Source: an uncultured Lachnospiraceae bacterium
Lineage (GTDB): Bacteria > Bacillota > Clostridia > Lachnospirales > Lachnospiraceae
NCBI GenBank assembly: GCA_945913255.1
Contig: CAMEDC010000008.1
Location: 1-64,000 of the forward strand
Direction: 5' to 3'
Length of the DNA: 64,000 bases
The position numbers and the translations under genes are program-made. Below, one piece after another: positions 9,630 to 20,390 of this stretch; within the stretch, counting starts at the first letter, position 1, and the number at the start of each line of letters is the position of its first letter. The notes under the pieces were generated by a model that saw only the letters and a list, made by a program, of their open reading frames with translations, was not told the DNA's origin and searched no databases.

Positions 9630-10415
9630 ATGGATCAATTTATTAAATGGTCAAATTTCTCCAAGATTGCACCTTATGCAGAATTATTCAAACAGGGACT
9701 TCTGGTAACTGTATTACTTTCACTGTTTACGGTGGCGATTGGATTTTGCCTGGCGCTAGTGTTGGCACTCATGAGAATGTCAAATGTTCGGCCGTTCCGC
9801 TCTCTGGGAATTGATAAGAACGGTCATCAGAGAGAGAAGGGGTTTTTGGCTGTGATCAGCAAATTCAATCCTCTTTCTTTTCTTGCAACGGCTTATGTCG
9901 AAATTTTGAGATCCACACCTGTCATCGTACAGATTTTCATTATCTATTTCGGTGTTTTTGGAATGATTAAGCTTCCATCTTTTGACATGTTCGGATTTAT
10001 TAAATTCAATCGTTTCTTCCCCGGCGTAGTGGCATTGGGAATGAATTCCGGTGCATATCTGTGCGAAATTATCCGGTCAGGTATTCAGTCGATTGACGGT
10101 GGTCAGACGGAAGCGGCGCGTTCATTGGGACTTTCTCAGGGACAAAATCTGCGATATATAATAATGCCCCAGGCACTGAAGAATATTTTGCCGGCAATCG
10201 CAAATGAGTTCGTTGTAATTATCAAGGAGTCGGCAATCACCTATACCATCGGAGTTCAGGATATCATGTCTGCGGTAAATGCGGTGAAGGGTGCTACATT
10301 TATCATCATTGAGCCTCTGCTGGTGGCAACGGCGATTTATTTCTGCCTGTGCTTCCCGACTTCCAAGTTAATTGCTTACTTTGAAAGGAGAATGAGCCAT
10401 GGCGATAAGAGATAA
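9630..10415 (+). CDS. Amino-acid ABC transporter permease
   Basis: [21 protein letters not shown]...[40 protein letters not shown] (HisM/GlnP type). Confidence 0.95.
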   Translation: MDQFIKWSNFSKIAPYAELFKQGLLVTVLLSLFTVAIGFCLALVLALMRMSNVRPFRSLGIDKNGHQREKGFLAVISKFNPLSFLATAYVEILRSTPVIVQIFIIYFGVFGMIKLPSFDMFGFIKFNRFFPGVVALGMNSGAYLCEIIRSGIQSIDGGQTEAARSLGLSQGQNLRYIIMPQALKNILPAIANEFVVIIKESAITYTIGVQDIMSAVNAVKGATFIIIEPLLVATAIYFCLCFPTSKLIAYFERRMSHGDKR

Positions 10416-11175
10416 CCTGATTGAAGTAAAAGATTTAAAGAAACATTATCACGGCGGTGCCATCAAAGCATTGGACGGAGTTACCACAGACATTCATCCC
10501 GGCGATGTATGTGTGGTGATTGGACCTTCGGGATCCGGAAAATCTACGTTTCTGCGCAGCTTAAATCTCCTGGAGGAGCCCACCGGCGGCAGTATTGTAT
10601 TCGAAGGAACGGATATTACCAAGAAAAAGTACAAGGATGAAAACGGAAAAACGGTTCGCCTTGATGTGGATGAACTGCGTCAGAAGATGGGGATGGTATT
10701 TCAGCATTTTAATCTTTTCCCGCATATGACCATTTTGGAAAATATGACGCTTGCTCCCATAAAAGTAAAAGGTATGAGTAAGGAAGAAGCGGAGAAAAAG
10801 GCACTGGAACTTCTGGATCGTGTGGGATTGAAGGATCGTGCCGATGCTTATCCCATTCAATTGTCCGGCGGACAAAAACAACGTGTGGCGATTGTCCGTG
10901 CCCTGGCTATGGAACCGGATGTGATGCTTTTCGACGAACCTACTTCCGCATTGGATCCCGAGATGGTCGGTGAGGTTCTGGATGTTATGAAAAAACTGGC
11001 AGAAGAAGGTATGACGATGGTGGTTGTGACCCATGAGATGGGATTCGCCAGGGAGGTTGGCAACCGGGTGTTGTTCATGGCAGACGGAGTACTGATTGAA
11101 GAAGGCACCCCCGAGGATATCTTCGAACATCCGAAGAGTGCCAGACTGCAGGATTTTCTGTCAAAGGTATTGTAG
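10399..11175 (+). CDS. Amino-acid ABC transporter ATP-binding protein
   Basis: Walker [25 protein letters not shown], Walker [15 protein letters not shown] (GlnQ type). Confidence 0.97.
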   Translation: MAIRDNLIEVKDLKKHYHGGAIKALDGVTTDIHPGDVCVVIGPSGSGKSTFLRSLNLLEEPTGGSIVFEGTDITKKKYKDENGKTVRLDVDELRQKMGMVFQHFNLFPHMTILENMTLAPIKVKGMSKEEAEKKALELLDRVGLKDRADAYPIQLSGGQKQRVAIVRALAMEPDVMLFDEPTSALDPEMVGEVLDVMKKLAEEGMTMVVVTHEMGFAREVGNRVLFMADGVLIEEGTPEDIFEHPKSARLQDFLSKVL

Positions 11176-11189
11176 GAGAGGTGGTTAGG

Positions 11190-12632
11190 ATGACGAAAGA
11201 AAAGCAAATCGTAATCGATGAGATTGACCGAAAAATTCCCTTGATTACGGATACAGCGGATCATATATGGGAGTTTTCCGAGCTTTCGCTGCAGGAATTT
11301 AAGTCCGCCGCTTTCTATTGTGAGGTTTTGGAGCAGGAGGGGTTTGAGGTCCGGAAGGGAATTGCAGGTATTGAAACAGCATTCTCTGCAAGCTTTGGCA
11401 TCGGCAGACCTGTTATCGGGATTCTTGCTGAATACGATGCCCTTTCCGGTCTGTCCCAGAAGTGCGGCGCCTTGGAACAGGAAGAGGTGATTGCAGGCGG
11501 GAACGGTCATGGATGCGGACATAATCTTCTGGGTGCGGGAGCCATGGCAGCTGCAATCGGTGTGAAAGCATTTTTGCAGGAGACAAAGAGTCCCGGAACC
11601 GTGATTCTCTACGGATGTCCCGGAGAAGAGGGCGGTGCCGCCAAAGCATTTATGGCCAGGGACGGTATCTGGAAGGATTTGGATGCGGCGCTAACCTGGC
11701 ATCCGGATGACAGCAACGAGGTTGTGACCGGGTCTACCAATTCCTGTATTCAGGTACAGTACAAGTTTACAGGGATTGCTTCCCATGCGTCCGGTGCCCC
11801 GGAAAAAGGGAGAAGTGCGCTGGATGCTGTTGAACTGATGAATATCGGAGTGCAGTTCCTGCGGGAGCATATGAGTGACCGTGCGAGAGTTCACTACGCC
11901 ATTACGGATGCGGGAGGCGTCAGCGCCAATGTGGTACAGCCCAAGGCATCGGTTCTTTATATGGTGCGCTCCAATCATGTGGCGGAAGCCGTAGAATTAC
12001 AGGCAAGGGTCGATAAGATCGCAGAGGGTGCCGCACTGATGACGGAGACCTCTTATGAACGTAAATTTATCGATGGATGTGCGGATACCGTGACCAATCA
12101 TGTATTGGAAAAGGTGATGTATGAGAATTTCGAACTGCTGGGTGTTCCGACTTATACGGAGGAGGAGCTTCGTTATGCGGATGCTCTTGCAAAAACCTAT
12201 TCCGGCAGTGATGCGGTACCCGGGATAGGCGCAGCAAATGATGCACAGATACGGTTGGAGGTAGCAAAAAAGCGGCAGGAATTCGGACATTCCATGAATC
12301 AGTTTTTATTGCCTCTGTATCAGGGAGACGCTTTTGAGCCCGGTTCCACCGATGTAGGTGATGTCAGTTGGCTGACTCCTACGGTGCAGATTCACGTGGC
12401 ATCCTGGCCAAACGGGTGTCCCGGACACAGCTGGCAGAACGTATCCTGTGATCGTACTGAAATTGGTCATAAGGCAGCGATATATGCGGGAAAGGTGCTT
12501 GCGATGGGGGCCGTTGATCTGTTTCAGAAGCCGGACCTGCTTGCAGAGGCAAGGGCGGAATTTGATATGCGTACTGCAGAAGGATTTGTATGTCCGATTC
12601 CCCATGATGCAAAGCCGGTCATTCCGGATTAA
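11190..12632 (+). CDS. M20-family amidohydrolase (AbgB-like)
   Basis: GILAEYDALSGLSQ...GHGCGHNLLGAGAMAAA...CPGEEGGAAKAFM...SSTDVGDVSW-type region (GSTDVGDVSWLTP). Confidence 0.92.
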   Translation: MTKEKQIVIDEIDRKIPLITDTADHIWEFSELSLQEFKSAAFYCEVLEQEGFEVRKGIAGIETAFSASFGIGRPVIGILAEYDALSGLSQKCGALEQEEVIAGGNGHGCGHNLLGAGAMAAAIGVKAFLQETKSPGTVILYGCPGEEGGAAKAFMARDGIWKDLDAALTWHPDDSNEVVTGSTNSCIQVQYKFTGIASHASGAPEKGRSALDAVELMNIGVQFLREHMSDRARVHYAITDAGGVSANVVQPKASVLYMVRSNHVAEAVELQARVDKIAEGAALMTETSYERKFIDGCADTVTNHVLEKVMYENFELLGVPTYTEEELRYADALAKTYSGSDAVPGIGAANDAQIRLEVAKKRQEFGHSMNQFLLPLYQGDAFEPGSTDVGDVSWLTPTVQIHVASWPNGCPGHSWQNVSCDRTEIGHKAAIYAGKVLAMGAVDLFQKPDLLAEARAEFDMRTAEGFVCPIPHDAKPVIPD

Positions 12633-12712
12633 GTTCTATTTTACCGGATCTGACACATCCCACAATTGAGGGAATAGAACGTATTGCAGATAGATGGAAT
12701 CAATTTATGATG

Positions 12713-12752
12713 AAAAAGGCGCTACTTGACAGATGACAAGCAGCGCTTTTAT
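12713..12752 (+). terminator. Rho-independent terminator after M20 amidohydrolase
   Basis: aaaaggcgct...agcgcttttatt stem with one bulge and T-tract. Confidence 0.6.
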
Positions 12753-12797
12753 TATGAAAGAAAGAACTCTATGTTTGTGGGAAGGGAGAAAAATGAT

Positions 12798-14735
12798 ATG
12801 ATTTATCATGTTTCAAAATCAGGAAGTTTACATGCGCCGGGAACGGAGAAAGAGCCGTTTTTGACGGTGCAGCAGGCAGCAGACATTATGCGGGCCGGAG
12901 ATTGTGTTATCGTACACGAAGGTGTGTACAGAGAATGGGTGCGTCCGGCAAACGGGGGTATCTCTGAAAGTAAGAGAATTACATATATGGCGGCACCCGG
13001 GGAACACGTGGAAATCACAGGAGCGGAGGTCATTACCGATTGGGAGCATGCAGAGGGCAGTATCTATAAGACAGTGATTTCCAATGAACTGTTTGGCACC
13101 TATAACCCATACAGTACAAGGGTTTACGGAGACTGGTGGTGCGGTCCCTTTGACTATGAGGTACATGCAGGAGATGTGTATCTGGATGGTGTTTCCGCTT
13201 ATGAAGCGACATCAAAAGAGGCTGTATTTCATCCGGTCATGAGAACGGAGTATGTGTTTGACCCGAACTGTAAAGGGGTGGCGCTTCCATATCCTGAGCA
13301 GACACTTTATCAATGGTTTGCGGAAGTAAACGATGAGACAACAACGATATTTGTCAATTTCAATGATAAGAAACCGGAATCCACAGACGTAAAAATCAAT
13401 GTGCGTCCTCACGTATTTTATCCTGAAAAAACAGGACTGGATTTTATAACGGTAAAAGGCTTTGAATTGTCCTGTGCGGCGACCTGGTATGCACCGCCCA
13501 CCGGAGATCAGGGAGGTCTGATTGGACCGCACTGGGCAAAAAAATGGATTATTGAAGACTGTGATATTCATGATTCCAAGTGTTCTGCAGTTTCACTGGG
13601 AAAAGAAATTTCCACGGGTGATAATCTTTGTACAAAAACCGGAAGAAAACCCGGATATACATACCAGATGGAGGCGGTTTTCAAGGCAAGAAATATCGGC
13701 TGGAGCAAGGAACGCATCGGCTCCCATATTGTCAGAAATAATGTGATTCATGACTGCGGGCAAAATGGTATTGTGGGACATATGGGCTGTGTATTCTCGC
13801 AGGTTTACGGAAACGAGATTTATAACATTGCTCAGAAGGATGAGTGGTACGGGTATGAAATAGCGGCAATCAAATTCCATGTGGCAATCGATGTGCAGAT
13901 TCATGATAACTATATTCATAATTGCTCCCGCGGAAGCTGGATGGACTGGCAGGCACAGGGAACTCATATTTACCGGAATATTTACGAAAATAACCTGGAA
14001 GATATCATGGTGGAGGTTTCCCATGGCCCGTATCTGATTGAAAATAATATTCTGACATCAAAGAAAGCACTGGAAAACGCTTCTCAGGGCGGTGCATTTG
14101 TGCATAACCTGATTATGGGCGGTATGGTATGGTGGAATTCTCCCGACAGAGGAACCCCTTATCATCTTCCCCATTCGACCGAAGTTCTTGGTGTGGTTCC
14201 GGTTTATCAGTGTGATGACCGGTTCTATCAGAATATCTTTTTCAAGCCGGCAGATGCGGATGAGGGTGAGAAAACACAAAATGGTACAGCCTGCTACAAT
14301 GGATGTCCCACTTCTTTGGAAGAGTATGTGGAACTGGTGCGCAAGGCGGGACATGGCGATCTGGAAATGTTTCATTTAGTAAAGCAGCCTGCCTACATCA
14401 ACAACAATGTCTATTTAAACGGAGCAGATGTTTTTGAAAAGGAACAGTGTTTCACGAATACAACCGGAGCAGGTGCAGAGCTGATTCATCAGGGCAGGGA
14501 AGTTTTCCTGAAAATTACAATGCCGGAGGGTTCCCTTCAGGGATTGCAGACAGAAAAGATAGGTACCCATAACCTGGAAATGACCAGACTTTCCGAAGAA
14601 GGCTACGAGAATCCCGACGGAACACCGCTTATGATTGACAGAGATTTCCTTTTCAATGAAATCGGCGAAAATCCGGTTCCCGGGCCGTTACAGTGCCTGA
14701 AAGAAGGCGAAAACCTGATTAAAATCTGGGGCTGA
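12798..14735 (+). CDS. Right-handed parallel beta-helix protein, possible carbohydrate-active enzyme
   Basis: N-terminal YHVSKSGSLHAPGTEKEPFLTVQQAADIMRAGDCVIVHEGVYRE, plus repeated IVRNNVIHDCGQNGI / IHDNYIHNCSRG / IYRNIYENN rungs. Start moved inward because the ORF-track start overlaps the terminator. Confidence 0.75.
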   Translation: MIYHVSKSGSLHAPGTEKEPFLTVQQAADIMRAGDCVIVHEGVYREWVRPANGGISESKRITYMAAPGEHVEITGAEVITDWEHAEGSIYKTVISNELFGTYNPYSTRVYGDWWCGPFDYEVHAGDVYLDGVSAYEATSKEAVFHPVMRTEYVFDPNCKGVALPYPEQTLYQWFAEVNDETTTIFVNFNDKKPESTDVKINVRPHVFYPEKTGLDFITVKGFELSCAATWYAPPTGDQGGLIGPHWAKKWIIEDCDIHDSKCSAVSLGKEISTGDNLCTKTGRKPGYTYQMEAVFKARNIGWSKERIGSHIVRNNVIHDCGQNGIVGHMGCVFSQVYGNEIYNIAQKDEWYGYEIAAIKFHVAIDVQIHDNYIHNCSRGSWMDWQAQGTHIYRNIYENNLEDIMVEVSHGPYLIENNILTSKKALENASQGGAFVHNLIMGGMVWWNSPDRGTPYHLPHSTEVLGVVPVYQCDDRFYQNIFFKPADADEGEKTQNGTACYNGCPTSLEEYVELVRKAGHGDLEMFHLVKQPAYINNNVYLNGADVFEKEQCFTNTTGAGAELIHQGREVFLKITMPEGSLQGLQTEKIGTHNLEMTRLSEEGYENPDGTPLMIDRDFLFNEIGENPVPGPLQCLKEGENLIKIWG

Positions 14736-14761
14736 TAACTACATAACAATTATTCTTTGAA

Positions 14762-14789
14762 GAGGCGGGGTGATACTCCGCCTTTTTGT
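14762..14789 (+). terminator. Rho-independent terminator
   Basis: aggcggggtgatactccgcctttttg. Confidence 0.75.
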
Positions 14790-14925
14790 TGTGGCTCATA
14801 TTACCTGCATTTTACATACAATTTATATTGATGTGATAGATAGAAAAGAGGATTTCCATTACAATAATTGGTAATGTGTAGTTTACTGATTAACGGCGAT
14901 GGGAAGAAAAATTTTGGAATACTGA

Positions 14926-15085
14926 TTATATTCAAAATATCAATCAGTCCATGGGTAATCTGAATATTTTTGCCTTTGTCGCAGCCTTCGTTGGAATAAA
15001 TGCGATATTTGAAATGATTGTGAGTTGCTTAGCGGGTGGCACTATCGCTAAAATCTTGTCTCATGTTGTAAGCAGGCAGGCGTAA
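14926..15085 (+). pseudogene. C-terminal remnant of a membrane protein (possibly ECF-type S component)
   Basis: Frame ending at TAA 15083-15085 reads QNINQSMGNLNIFAFVAAFVGINAIFEMIVSCLAGGTIAKILSHVVSRQA with no start or upstream body. Confidence 0.4.
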
Positions 15086-15101
15086 TCAGAAAGGAATTTA
15101 T

Positions 15102-15758
15102 ATGACATATAAAGAAATTAAAAAAAATGAAGAAATAAAGGCACTAATTGCAAAGGGGAATGCAAATCTCGGAAGTTTGGGCTACACGGATCATTCTGAG
15201 GCACACTGTACTTTGGTAGCGGAGAGGGCTGCCTATGTATTACAACAGTTCGGTTATGCGGAGCATGAGATAGAATTAGCAAAGATTGCCGGATTTATGC
15301 ATGATATCGGAAATGCCGTAAACAGAAAAAATCATGCGGAATACGGAGCATTACTTGCGAATGAAATCTTAAAGAAAACAGATTTATCAATAGAGGACAG
15401 GATAACAATTGTTTCTGCCATAGGCAATCATGATGAATCGACGGGCGGTGCGGTAGATGTTGTCTCGGCTGCCCTGATTATTGCCGACAAGACAGATGTG
15501 AGGAGAAATCGTGTCAGAACAAAGGATAAATCTGCTTATGATATCCATGACAGAGTAAATTTTGCCGTTACAGAGGCTAATCTGAAAATTAACCTGGAGA
15601 AAAAACAGATCGCATTAAACTTACAGATTGATGAGAGCATTTGTACAATGTATGAGTATTTTGATATTTTCCTGGGCAGGATGCAGATGTGCCGGCATGC
15701 CGCAGAAATTCTCGGAGCCAGATTTAAGCTGACTGCCAATGGAAGCAAGGTTTTATAA
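15102..15758 (+). CDS. HD-domain phosphohydrolase-like protein
   Basis: YTDHSEAHC...IAGFMHDIGNAVNRKNHAEYGA...IGNHDES HD motif pattern. Confidence 0.85.
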   Translation: MTYKEIKKNEEIKALIAKGNANLGSLGYTDHSEAHCTLVAERAAYVLQQFGYAEHEIELAKIAGFMHDIGNAVNRKNHAEYGALLANEILKKTDLSIEDRITIVSAIGNHDESTGGAVDVVSAALIIADKTDVRRNRVRTKDKSAYDIHDRVNFAVTEANLKINLEKKQIALNLQIDESICTMYEYFDIFLGRMQMCRHAAEILGARFKLTANGSKVL

Positions 15759-15768
15759 TCAGTATTCA

Positions 15769-15793
15769 GAGCCACGGAAGTGGTTCTTTTTTT
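15769..15793 (+). terminator. Rho-independent terminator
   Basis: agagccac-ggaa-gtggttct followed by T-run. Confidence 0.7.
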
Positions 15794-15917
15794 ACAGACA
15801 AAAATAAAAAAACAGTATTATGGTGGAAATACAGAAAACGTTCGCCTTGAAAAAAAGAGAACAGACAATATAATAAAATCAGATAACGGCAAGAAATCCG
15901 ATGAGGAGGATATTATT

Positions 15918-18911
15918 TTGAAAACTGGTTTAAAGCTTGGTATGCAGCCTTTCTGGTTCTGGAACGGTGATATGCGGAAAGAGGAAATTGTCAGGCAGAT
16001 TCAGGAGATGAAGGCAAAGGGAATCCCGGGGTTTATGATTCATCCCAGGCAGGGAATGGAAGTACCCTATATGTCCAGAGAATTTTTCGACCGGGTGAAG
16101 ACGGCAGTGCAGGTTGCAAAAGAAAACGACATGGAGGTCTGGCTCTATGATGAGTATCCTTACCCCAGTGGAATCTGCGGCGGTGAAGTCATTCTGGAGC
16201 ATCCGGAATTTTGTAATAAACATCTGGAAAAGAGGGTTGAGACAGCAGAAGGCGGCAAGGAAGTAAAGCTGTCTGCACCCTGGGGAAAAGTGCTGTTGGC
16301 CAGAGCATATCGGATACAGAACGGAAAATACAATCTGGATGATTATATTGATTTGCAGGATTACGTCGGAACAGGCTATCAGCAGGAAATCTTCCAGTAC
16401 AGCGGTTTAACGGAGTATAATAAAAAAAGATATTTTACCGGCGATCAGGTCAAATTCTTAGATTGGCAGGCTCCCGAGGGAACCTGGAAGATTTACTTTG
16501 TAACGGAAATAGTGACAAAGCATTTTAAGTATTTTGAAAATTTTATCGATACGCTAAATCCGGATGCGATTCGTTATTTTATTAAACTGACTCATGAACG
16601 CTATAAGAAAGAAATCGGAGAAGAGTTCGGAAAGACAGTAAAGGGAATTTTTACGGATGAGATAACGGCATTTCCGGATACTCAACCCTGGTCATCTTTG
16701 CTTCCCGGAGAGGTAAAGAAAAGATGCGGAATTGATTTGATTTCCATGCTTCCTGCACTTTGGGAGGACTTTGGAGAAATCTCCGCAAAGGTCAGATATG
16801 CTTACTGGAATACTGCAACGGACTGTTTTATTGAAGCATATGACAAGCAGGTTCACGAGTGGTGTCGGCAAAACAATCTGTTTTATATAGGGGAAAAGCC
16901 GATTCTCCGCAGTAAACAGTTGCAGCATTTTGATATATCCGGTATTGATGCCGGACATCAGAAGGTTGGAAGCACGGCAAAAATGTTTATCGGAAAATAT
17001 CGTGCAAACGGTAAAATGGTGGCTTCTGCGGCACATTTTTATGACAAGCCAGCGGCTTTGTGCGAGGTAGGGCACAGTATCGGCTGGGGAATGACCATGC
17101 AGGACATGAAGTGGATGTTCGATTACCTCGGTGTTCTGGGCATTGATTTTTTTGTGATTCACGGCTTTTTCTATACAGCCGACGGTTTAAAGAAGCATGA
17201 TGCACCGCCGTCCGCATTTTATCAGATGCCATGGTGGGAAGATGCTTCTGTTCTTACAAAATATGCAGTTGATTTGGGAAGGTTTCTGCAGAGCACAAAA
17301 CGCCGGGTAAGGATTCTGACGATGGATCCCGTTACCTCTGCCTGGACCTCTGACCGTGAAATTCAGACAAGGCTGAAGGATGATTTTGCAGATTTGCAGA
17401 CTCAGCTGATGTACCATGGATTGGATTACTATATTATTGACCCGGAGCTTTTTGCGCAGGGTGAAGTGATATGTAAGGACGGGAAAACAGAATTTTTGAT
17501 TCATGGGGAAACCTATGAGGTTCTGATACTGCCACCTGTCAGAAATCTGGAAAAGGAAGCCTGTGCAAAGCTGCTGGAGTTTGCTCACAAAGGTGGAAAA
17601 GTCTGCAGCCTGCATACAATTCCCTTTGAGGAAATCCAGGACGGATGCAATGTTGGTGAATTTGAGACAATTTTTCAATCAGATTCACATGCTCTCTGGG
17701 AGGCATATTGCAGTGGAAGAACCTCTGCTTCAAGGGAGGTGGGTAATTGTTATTTTGCAGGAACAATTAAGGATGCGATTGAATGGTTGTCTGTCCGGGT
17801 AGAGCAGAAATGGAAAATAGAGGCTTTGGATGGACTTGGCAGGGAAGAACTTCCGGTAATGTGCGGCACGGATGAGGACGGACAGGAAAAACTGTTTGTG
17901 GTCAATACCTCCAGGAAGGCACGTCGGCTTGCAATTACAGATCCTTTTGGCAGAGTACAGCAGATTGCTCTGACAGAGTATGAATCCCGGATTCTGGATT
18001 ACAGGGAACCGGCGGAGGAAGAGATAATGGTATGGGCGGAATTGGATCTAAACAGAGAAATGCCGTATACTTTGACAAACCTAAATGGAATCCGTCTTGG
18101 TTTCTGGGAACTTTCTCTTCCTGACGGCCAGAAAGCAGTGGTAGAGACAGCACCTTTGATTGATCAGCTGGAGACAGGAAAATTATCATATCCCGTGACA
18201 TTGAAAAACTATTTCGGATGCCCGAAGGAACTGGATTTCAAGGGAATGCAAGTAAGCTATCGCATCATATTCTATTGTTCCGATGGTGTGGAGAAGAAAG
18301 ATCCTGTTTATCTGGTATTTGAGCCGGGAACCTTTTTGGGGGAGTGGAAGCTGAAAATAAACGGGAACCTCATACAGGAGAAAGAGTTTGTCCGGAAAAA
18401 GATTTATCTGGAAACAAATCTGACCGCAGAAGTTGGAAAATATCTTGCTCCCGGTGAGAATGAAATAGTGGTAGAGATGCAGATCAAAGAATCCTTTGGC
18501 GGAATGAGAAATCCCCTTTATCTTTTCGGAGAATTTGGAGTGGAGAAGCAGGAAGAAAACTGGTATCTTGTGCCTTTGAAGAGTTGTGGAAAAATGGAGG
18601 ATTTCTGTTCCCTTGGACTGCCATTCTATTATGGTGAGGCAGTTTTTACAGGAGAACTTTCCGTTCAGAAGAATTCGGAAGAATTTGTTTTTGTCAGAAT
18701 GAATGCAGAGTGGCTGACGGATTCTGTTCGGCTTAAAACAGGGGATTATGAAACTGCTCCCTGTGCATGGAAACCTTATGTTTTTCAAATTCCGGCAAAA
18801 TATCTGGTGAAAGGAAGCAATACCGTAAAAATTAAGGTGAGAAATACTGCGTTGGGACTCTATGAGGGACAGAGGTTCAACAGAGAAAAACATGCATACG
18901 AGGAAGTGTAG
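15918..18911 (+). CDS. Large glycoside hydrolase, GH106/alpha-L-rhamnosidase-like
   Basis: QPFWFWNGDMRKEEIVRQIQEMKAKGIPGFMIHPRQGMEVPYMS..FF...VWLYDEYPYPSGICGG; in-frame TTG at 15918 preceded by gaggagg. Exact GH family uncertain. Confidence 0.65.
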   Translation: MKTGLKLGMQPFWFWNGDMRKEEIVRQIQEMKAKGIPGFMIHPRQGMEVPYMSREFFDRVKTAVQVAKENDMEVWLYDEYPYPSGICGGEVILEHPEFCNKHLEKRVETAEGGKEVKLSAPWGKVLLARAYRIQNGKYNLDDYIDLQDYVGTGYQQEIFQYSGLTEYNKKRYFTGDQVKFLDWQAPEGTWKIYFVTEIVTKHFKYFENFIDTLNPDAIRYFIKLTHERYKKEIGEEFGKTVKGIFTDEITAFPDTQPWSSLLPGEVKKRCGIDLISMLPALWEDFGEISAKVRYAYWNTATDCFIEAYDKQVHEWCRQNNLFYIGEKPILRSKQLQHFDISGIDAGHQKVGSTAKMFIGKYRANGKMVASAAHFYDKPAALCEVGHSIGWGMTMQDMKWMFDYLGVLGIDFFVIHGFFYTADGLKKHDAPPSAFYQMPWWEDASVLTKYAVDLGRFLQSTKRRVRILTMDPVTSAWTSDREIQTRLKDDFADLQTQLMYHGLDYYIIDPELFAQGEVICKDGKTEFLIHGETYEVLILPPVRNLEKEACAKLLEFAHKGGKVCSLHTIPFEEIQDGCNVGEFETIFQSDSHALWEAYCSGRTSASREVGNCYFAGTIKDAIEWLSVRVEQKWKIEALDGLGREELPVMCGTDEDGQEKLFVVNTSRKARRLAITDPFGRVQQIALTEYESRILDYREPAEEEIMVWAELDLNREMPYTLTNLNGIRLGFWELSLPDGQKAVVETAPLIDQLETGKLSYPVTLKNYFGCPKELDFKGMQVSYRIIFYCSDGVEKKDPVYLVFEPGTFLGEWKLKINGNLIQEKEFVRKKIYLETNLTAEVGKYLAPGENEIVVEMQIKESFGGMRNPLYLFGEFGVEKQEENWYLVPLKSCGKMEDFCSLGLPFYYGEAVFTGELSVQKNSEEFVFVRMNAEWLTDSVRLKTGDYETAPCAWKPYVFQIPAKYLVKGSNTVKIKVRNTALGLYEGQRFNREKHAYEEV

Positions 18912-19013
18912 GGACTCTTGTAACAAAAAAGTATTTATGATAGAATGACTGTGCTCAGAGCAGAAATCTTGTTTTTTTGCTGTAAAATATTTCTGGGAAG
19001 AGGAGGAGTCATT

Positions 19014-19499
19014 ATGAATCTTGTAATTACCATGAGCCGCAGGTTCGGTACAGGCGCCAGTATGATTGCGGAGGAGCTCTCTGAAAAGCTGGGAATTCCC
19101 GTGTATGACAAAGCCTACATAGAAAATGAGCTGCATGATAACAATTTTGCAAACGAAGCAGAGGTGATTAAGGGACTTGCAGAGCATTCCTGTATCATTC
19201 TCGGTCGGTGTGCTTCCGAGATTTTAAAGGATCAGCCAAACGTATTTAATATCTATGTCTGTGCTGACAAGGAAGACCGTATTCATCGGATCATGAAAAA
19301 GGAAATGCTTTCCTATGAAGACGCAAAATTGATGTTGGAAGAAAATGACAGAAAGAGAGCGGACTATTATCATGAGCATACCGGCAAGGTCTGGGGAGAT
19401 GTAAATAATTATCACATGATTCTGGACACCTCAAAGCTGGGGGCAGAAAACTGCGCGGATATTCTGATTAAGTATTTTGAAAGAATCGAGATCATATAA
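19014..19499 (+). CDS. Cytidylate-kinase-like family protein
   Basis: VITMSRRFGTGASMIAEELSEKLGIPVYDKAYI...CIILGRCASEIL; gaggagg RBS before 19014. Confidence 0.8.
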   Translation: MNLVITMSRRFGTGASMIAEELSEKLGIPVYDKAYIENELHDNNFANEAEVIKGLAEHSCIILGRCASEILKDQPNVFNIYVCADKEDRIHRIMKKEMLSYEDAKLMLEENDRKRADYYHEHTGKVWGDVNNYHMILDTSKLGAENCADILIKYFERIEII

Positions 19500-19507
19500 A
19501 CGAAGGG

Positions 19508-19531
19508 GGACAACTATCCGTTGTCCTCTTA
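19508..19531 (+). terminator. Probable terminator before the antiporter operon
   Basis: ggacaac-tatcc-gttgtcc followed by tctta; weak T-tract. Confidence 0.45.
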
Positions 19532-19534
19532 TCT

Positions 19535-20008
19535 ATGAAGGGCGTTAAAATGTTTATTGTATATTTTTTGTTGTGGATTATATTTAATGGAAGCTTTACA
19601 TTGGAAATCTGTATTTTTGGAATTGTGATTGCAGCAGTGATGTTTTTGTTTAGCTGTAAATTTATGGACTATTCCGTGGCAAAAGAACTGCATAATTATA
19701 AGAAACTTTTTCTCTTTGTCAGATATCTGGTTTTTCTGATAAAGGAAATTTTCAAGGCAAATCAAAACGTGATTCACATGATTCTTACGCAAAAGGAAGA
19801 GATTCAACCGGAGTTGGTAACCTTTCACATCGATGTAAAGACTCCGGCAGGAAAAGCTTTTCTTGCAAATGCCATTACACTCACGCCGGGAACGATCACG
19901 GTATCTCTGGAGGATTCCAAATATACGGTGCATTGTCTGGATGAAAGCATGTCGGAAGGTCTTAAGGGAAGTGAGTTTGAACAATACATCAAAAAACTTG
20001 AAAGCTGA
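19535..20008 (+). CDS. mnhE: Na+/H+ antiporter subunit E (MnhE/MrpE)
   Basis: YFLLWIIFNGSFTLE...LVFLIKEIFKANQNVIHMIL...LANAITLTPGTITVSLED. Confidence 0.92.
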   Translation: MKGVKMFIVYFLLWIIFNGSFTLEICIFGIVIAAVMFLFSCKFMDYSVAKELHNYKKLFLFVRYLVFLIKEIFKANQNVIHMILTQKEEIQPELVTFHIDVKTPAGKAFLANAITLTPGTITVSLEDSKYTVHCLDESMSEGLKGSEFEQYIKKLES

Positions 20009-20054
20009 TGGGCTGTAGAAACAGCTATACAGGAGCGGACATGGAGGAGTAAAA

Positions 20055-20390
20055 ATGGGAAAAGGAATTCAGGGGCTGGAACAGGCTTACGAGATTTTTT
20101 TTATAGCAGTATTGATTGTTTTGGCCATATTGTTGGTTTTATGTCTGGTACGTGCCATCATTGGCCCCAGAATAGCGGATAGAATTGTGGCAGTAAATAT
20201 GATGGGTACCATGGTCATTGTCATGATTGCAGTGCTGGCGCTGATGCTGAGTGAAGGTTACCTGATAGATATCTGCATTATTTATGCAATGATCAGTTTT
20301 CTTGCCGTTATTGTATTGACGAAGGTATATATGGGTGTTTATATCGAGAAAAAAGAGGGGGAGAAGGAGGCGCACAATGACAGTGATTGA
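20055..20390 (+). CDS. mnhF: Monovalent cation/H+ antiporter subunit F
   Basis: RAIIGPRIADRIVAVNMMGTMVIVMIAVLAL...LIDICIIYAMISFLAVIVLTK. Confidence 0.9.
   Translation: MGKGIQGLEQAYEIFFIAVLIVLAILLVLCLVRAIIGPRIADRIVAVNMMGTMVIVMIAVLALMLSEGYLIDICIIYAMISFLAVIVLTKVYMGVYIEKKEGEKEAHNDSD

Noticed and set aside
18186-19187. 333-aa minus-strand ORF
   Set aside because: Antisense to the GH106-like and cytidylate-kinase-like genes; composition typical of a shadow ORF.
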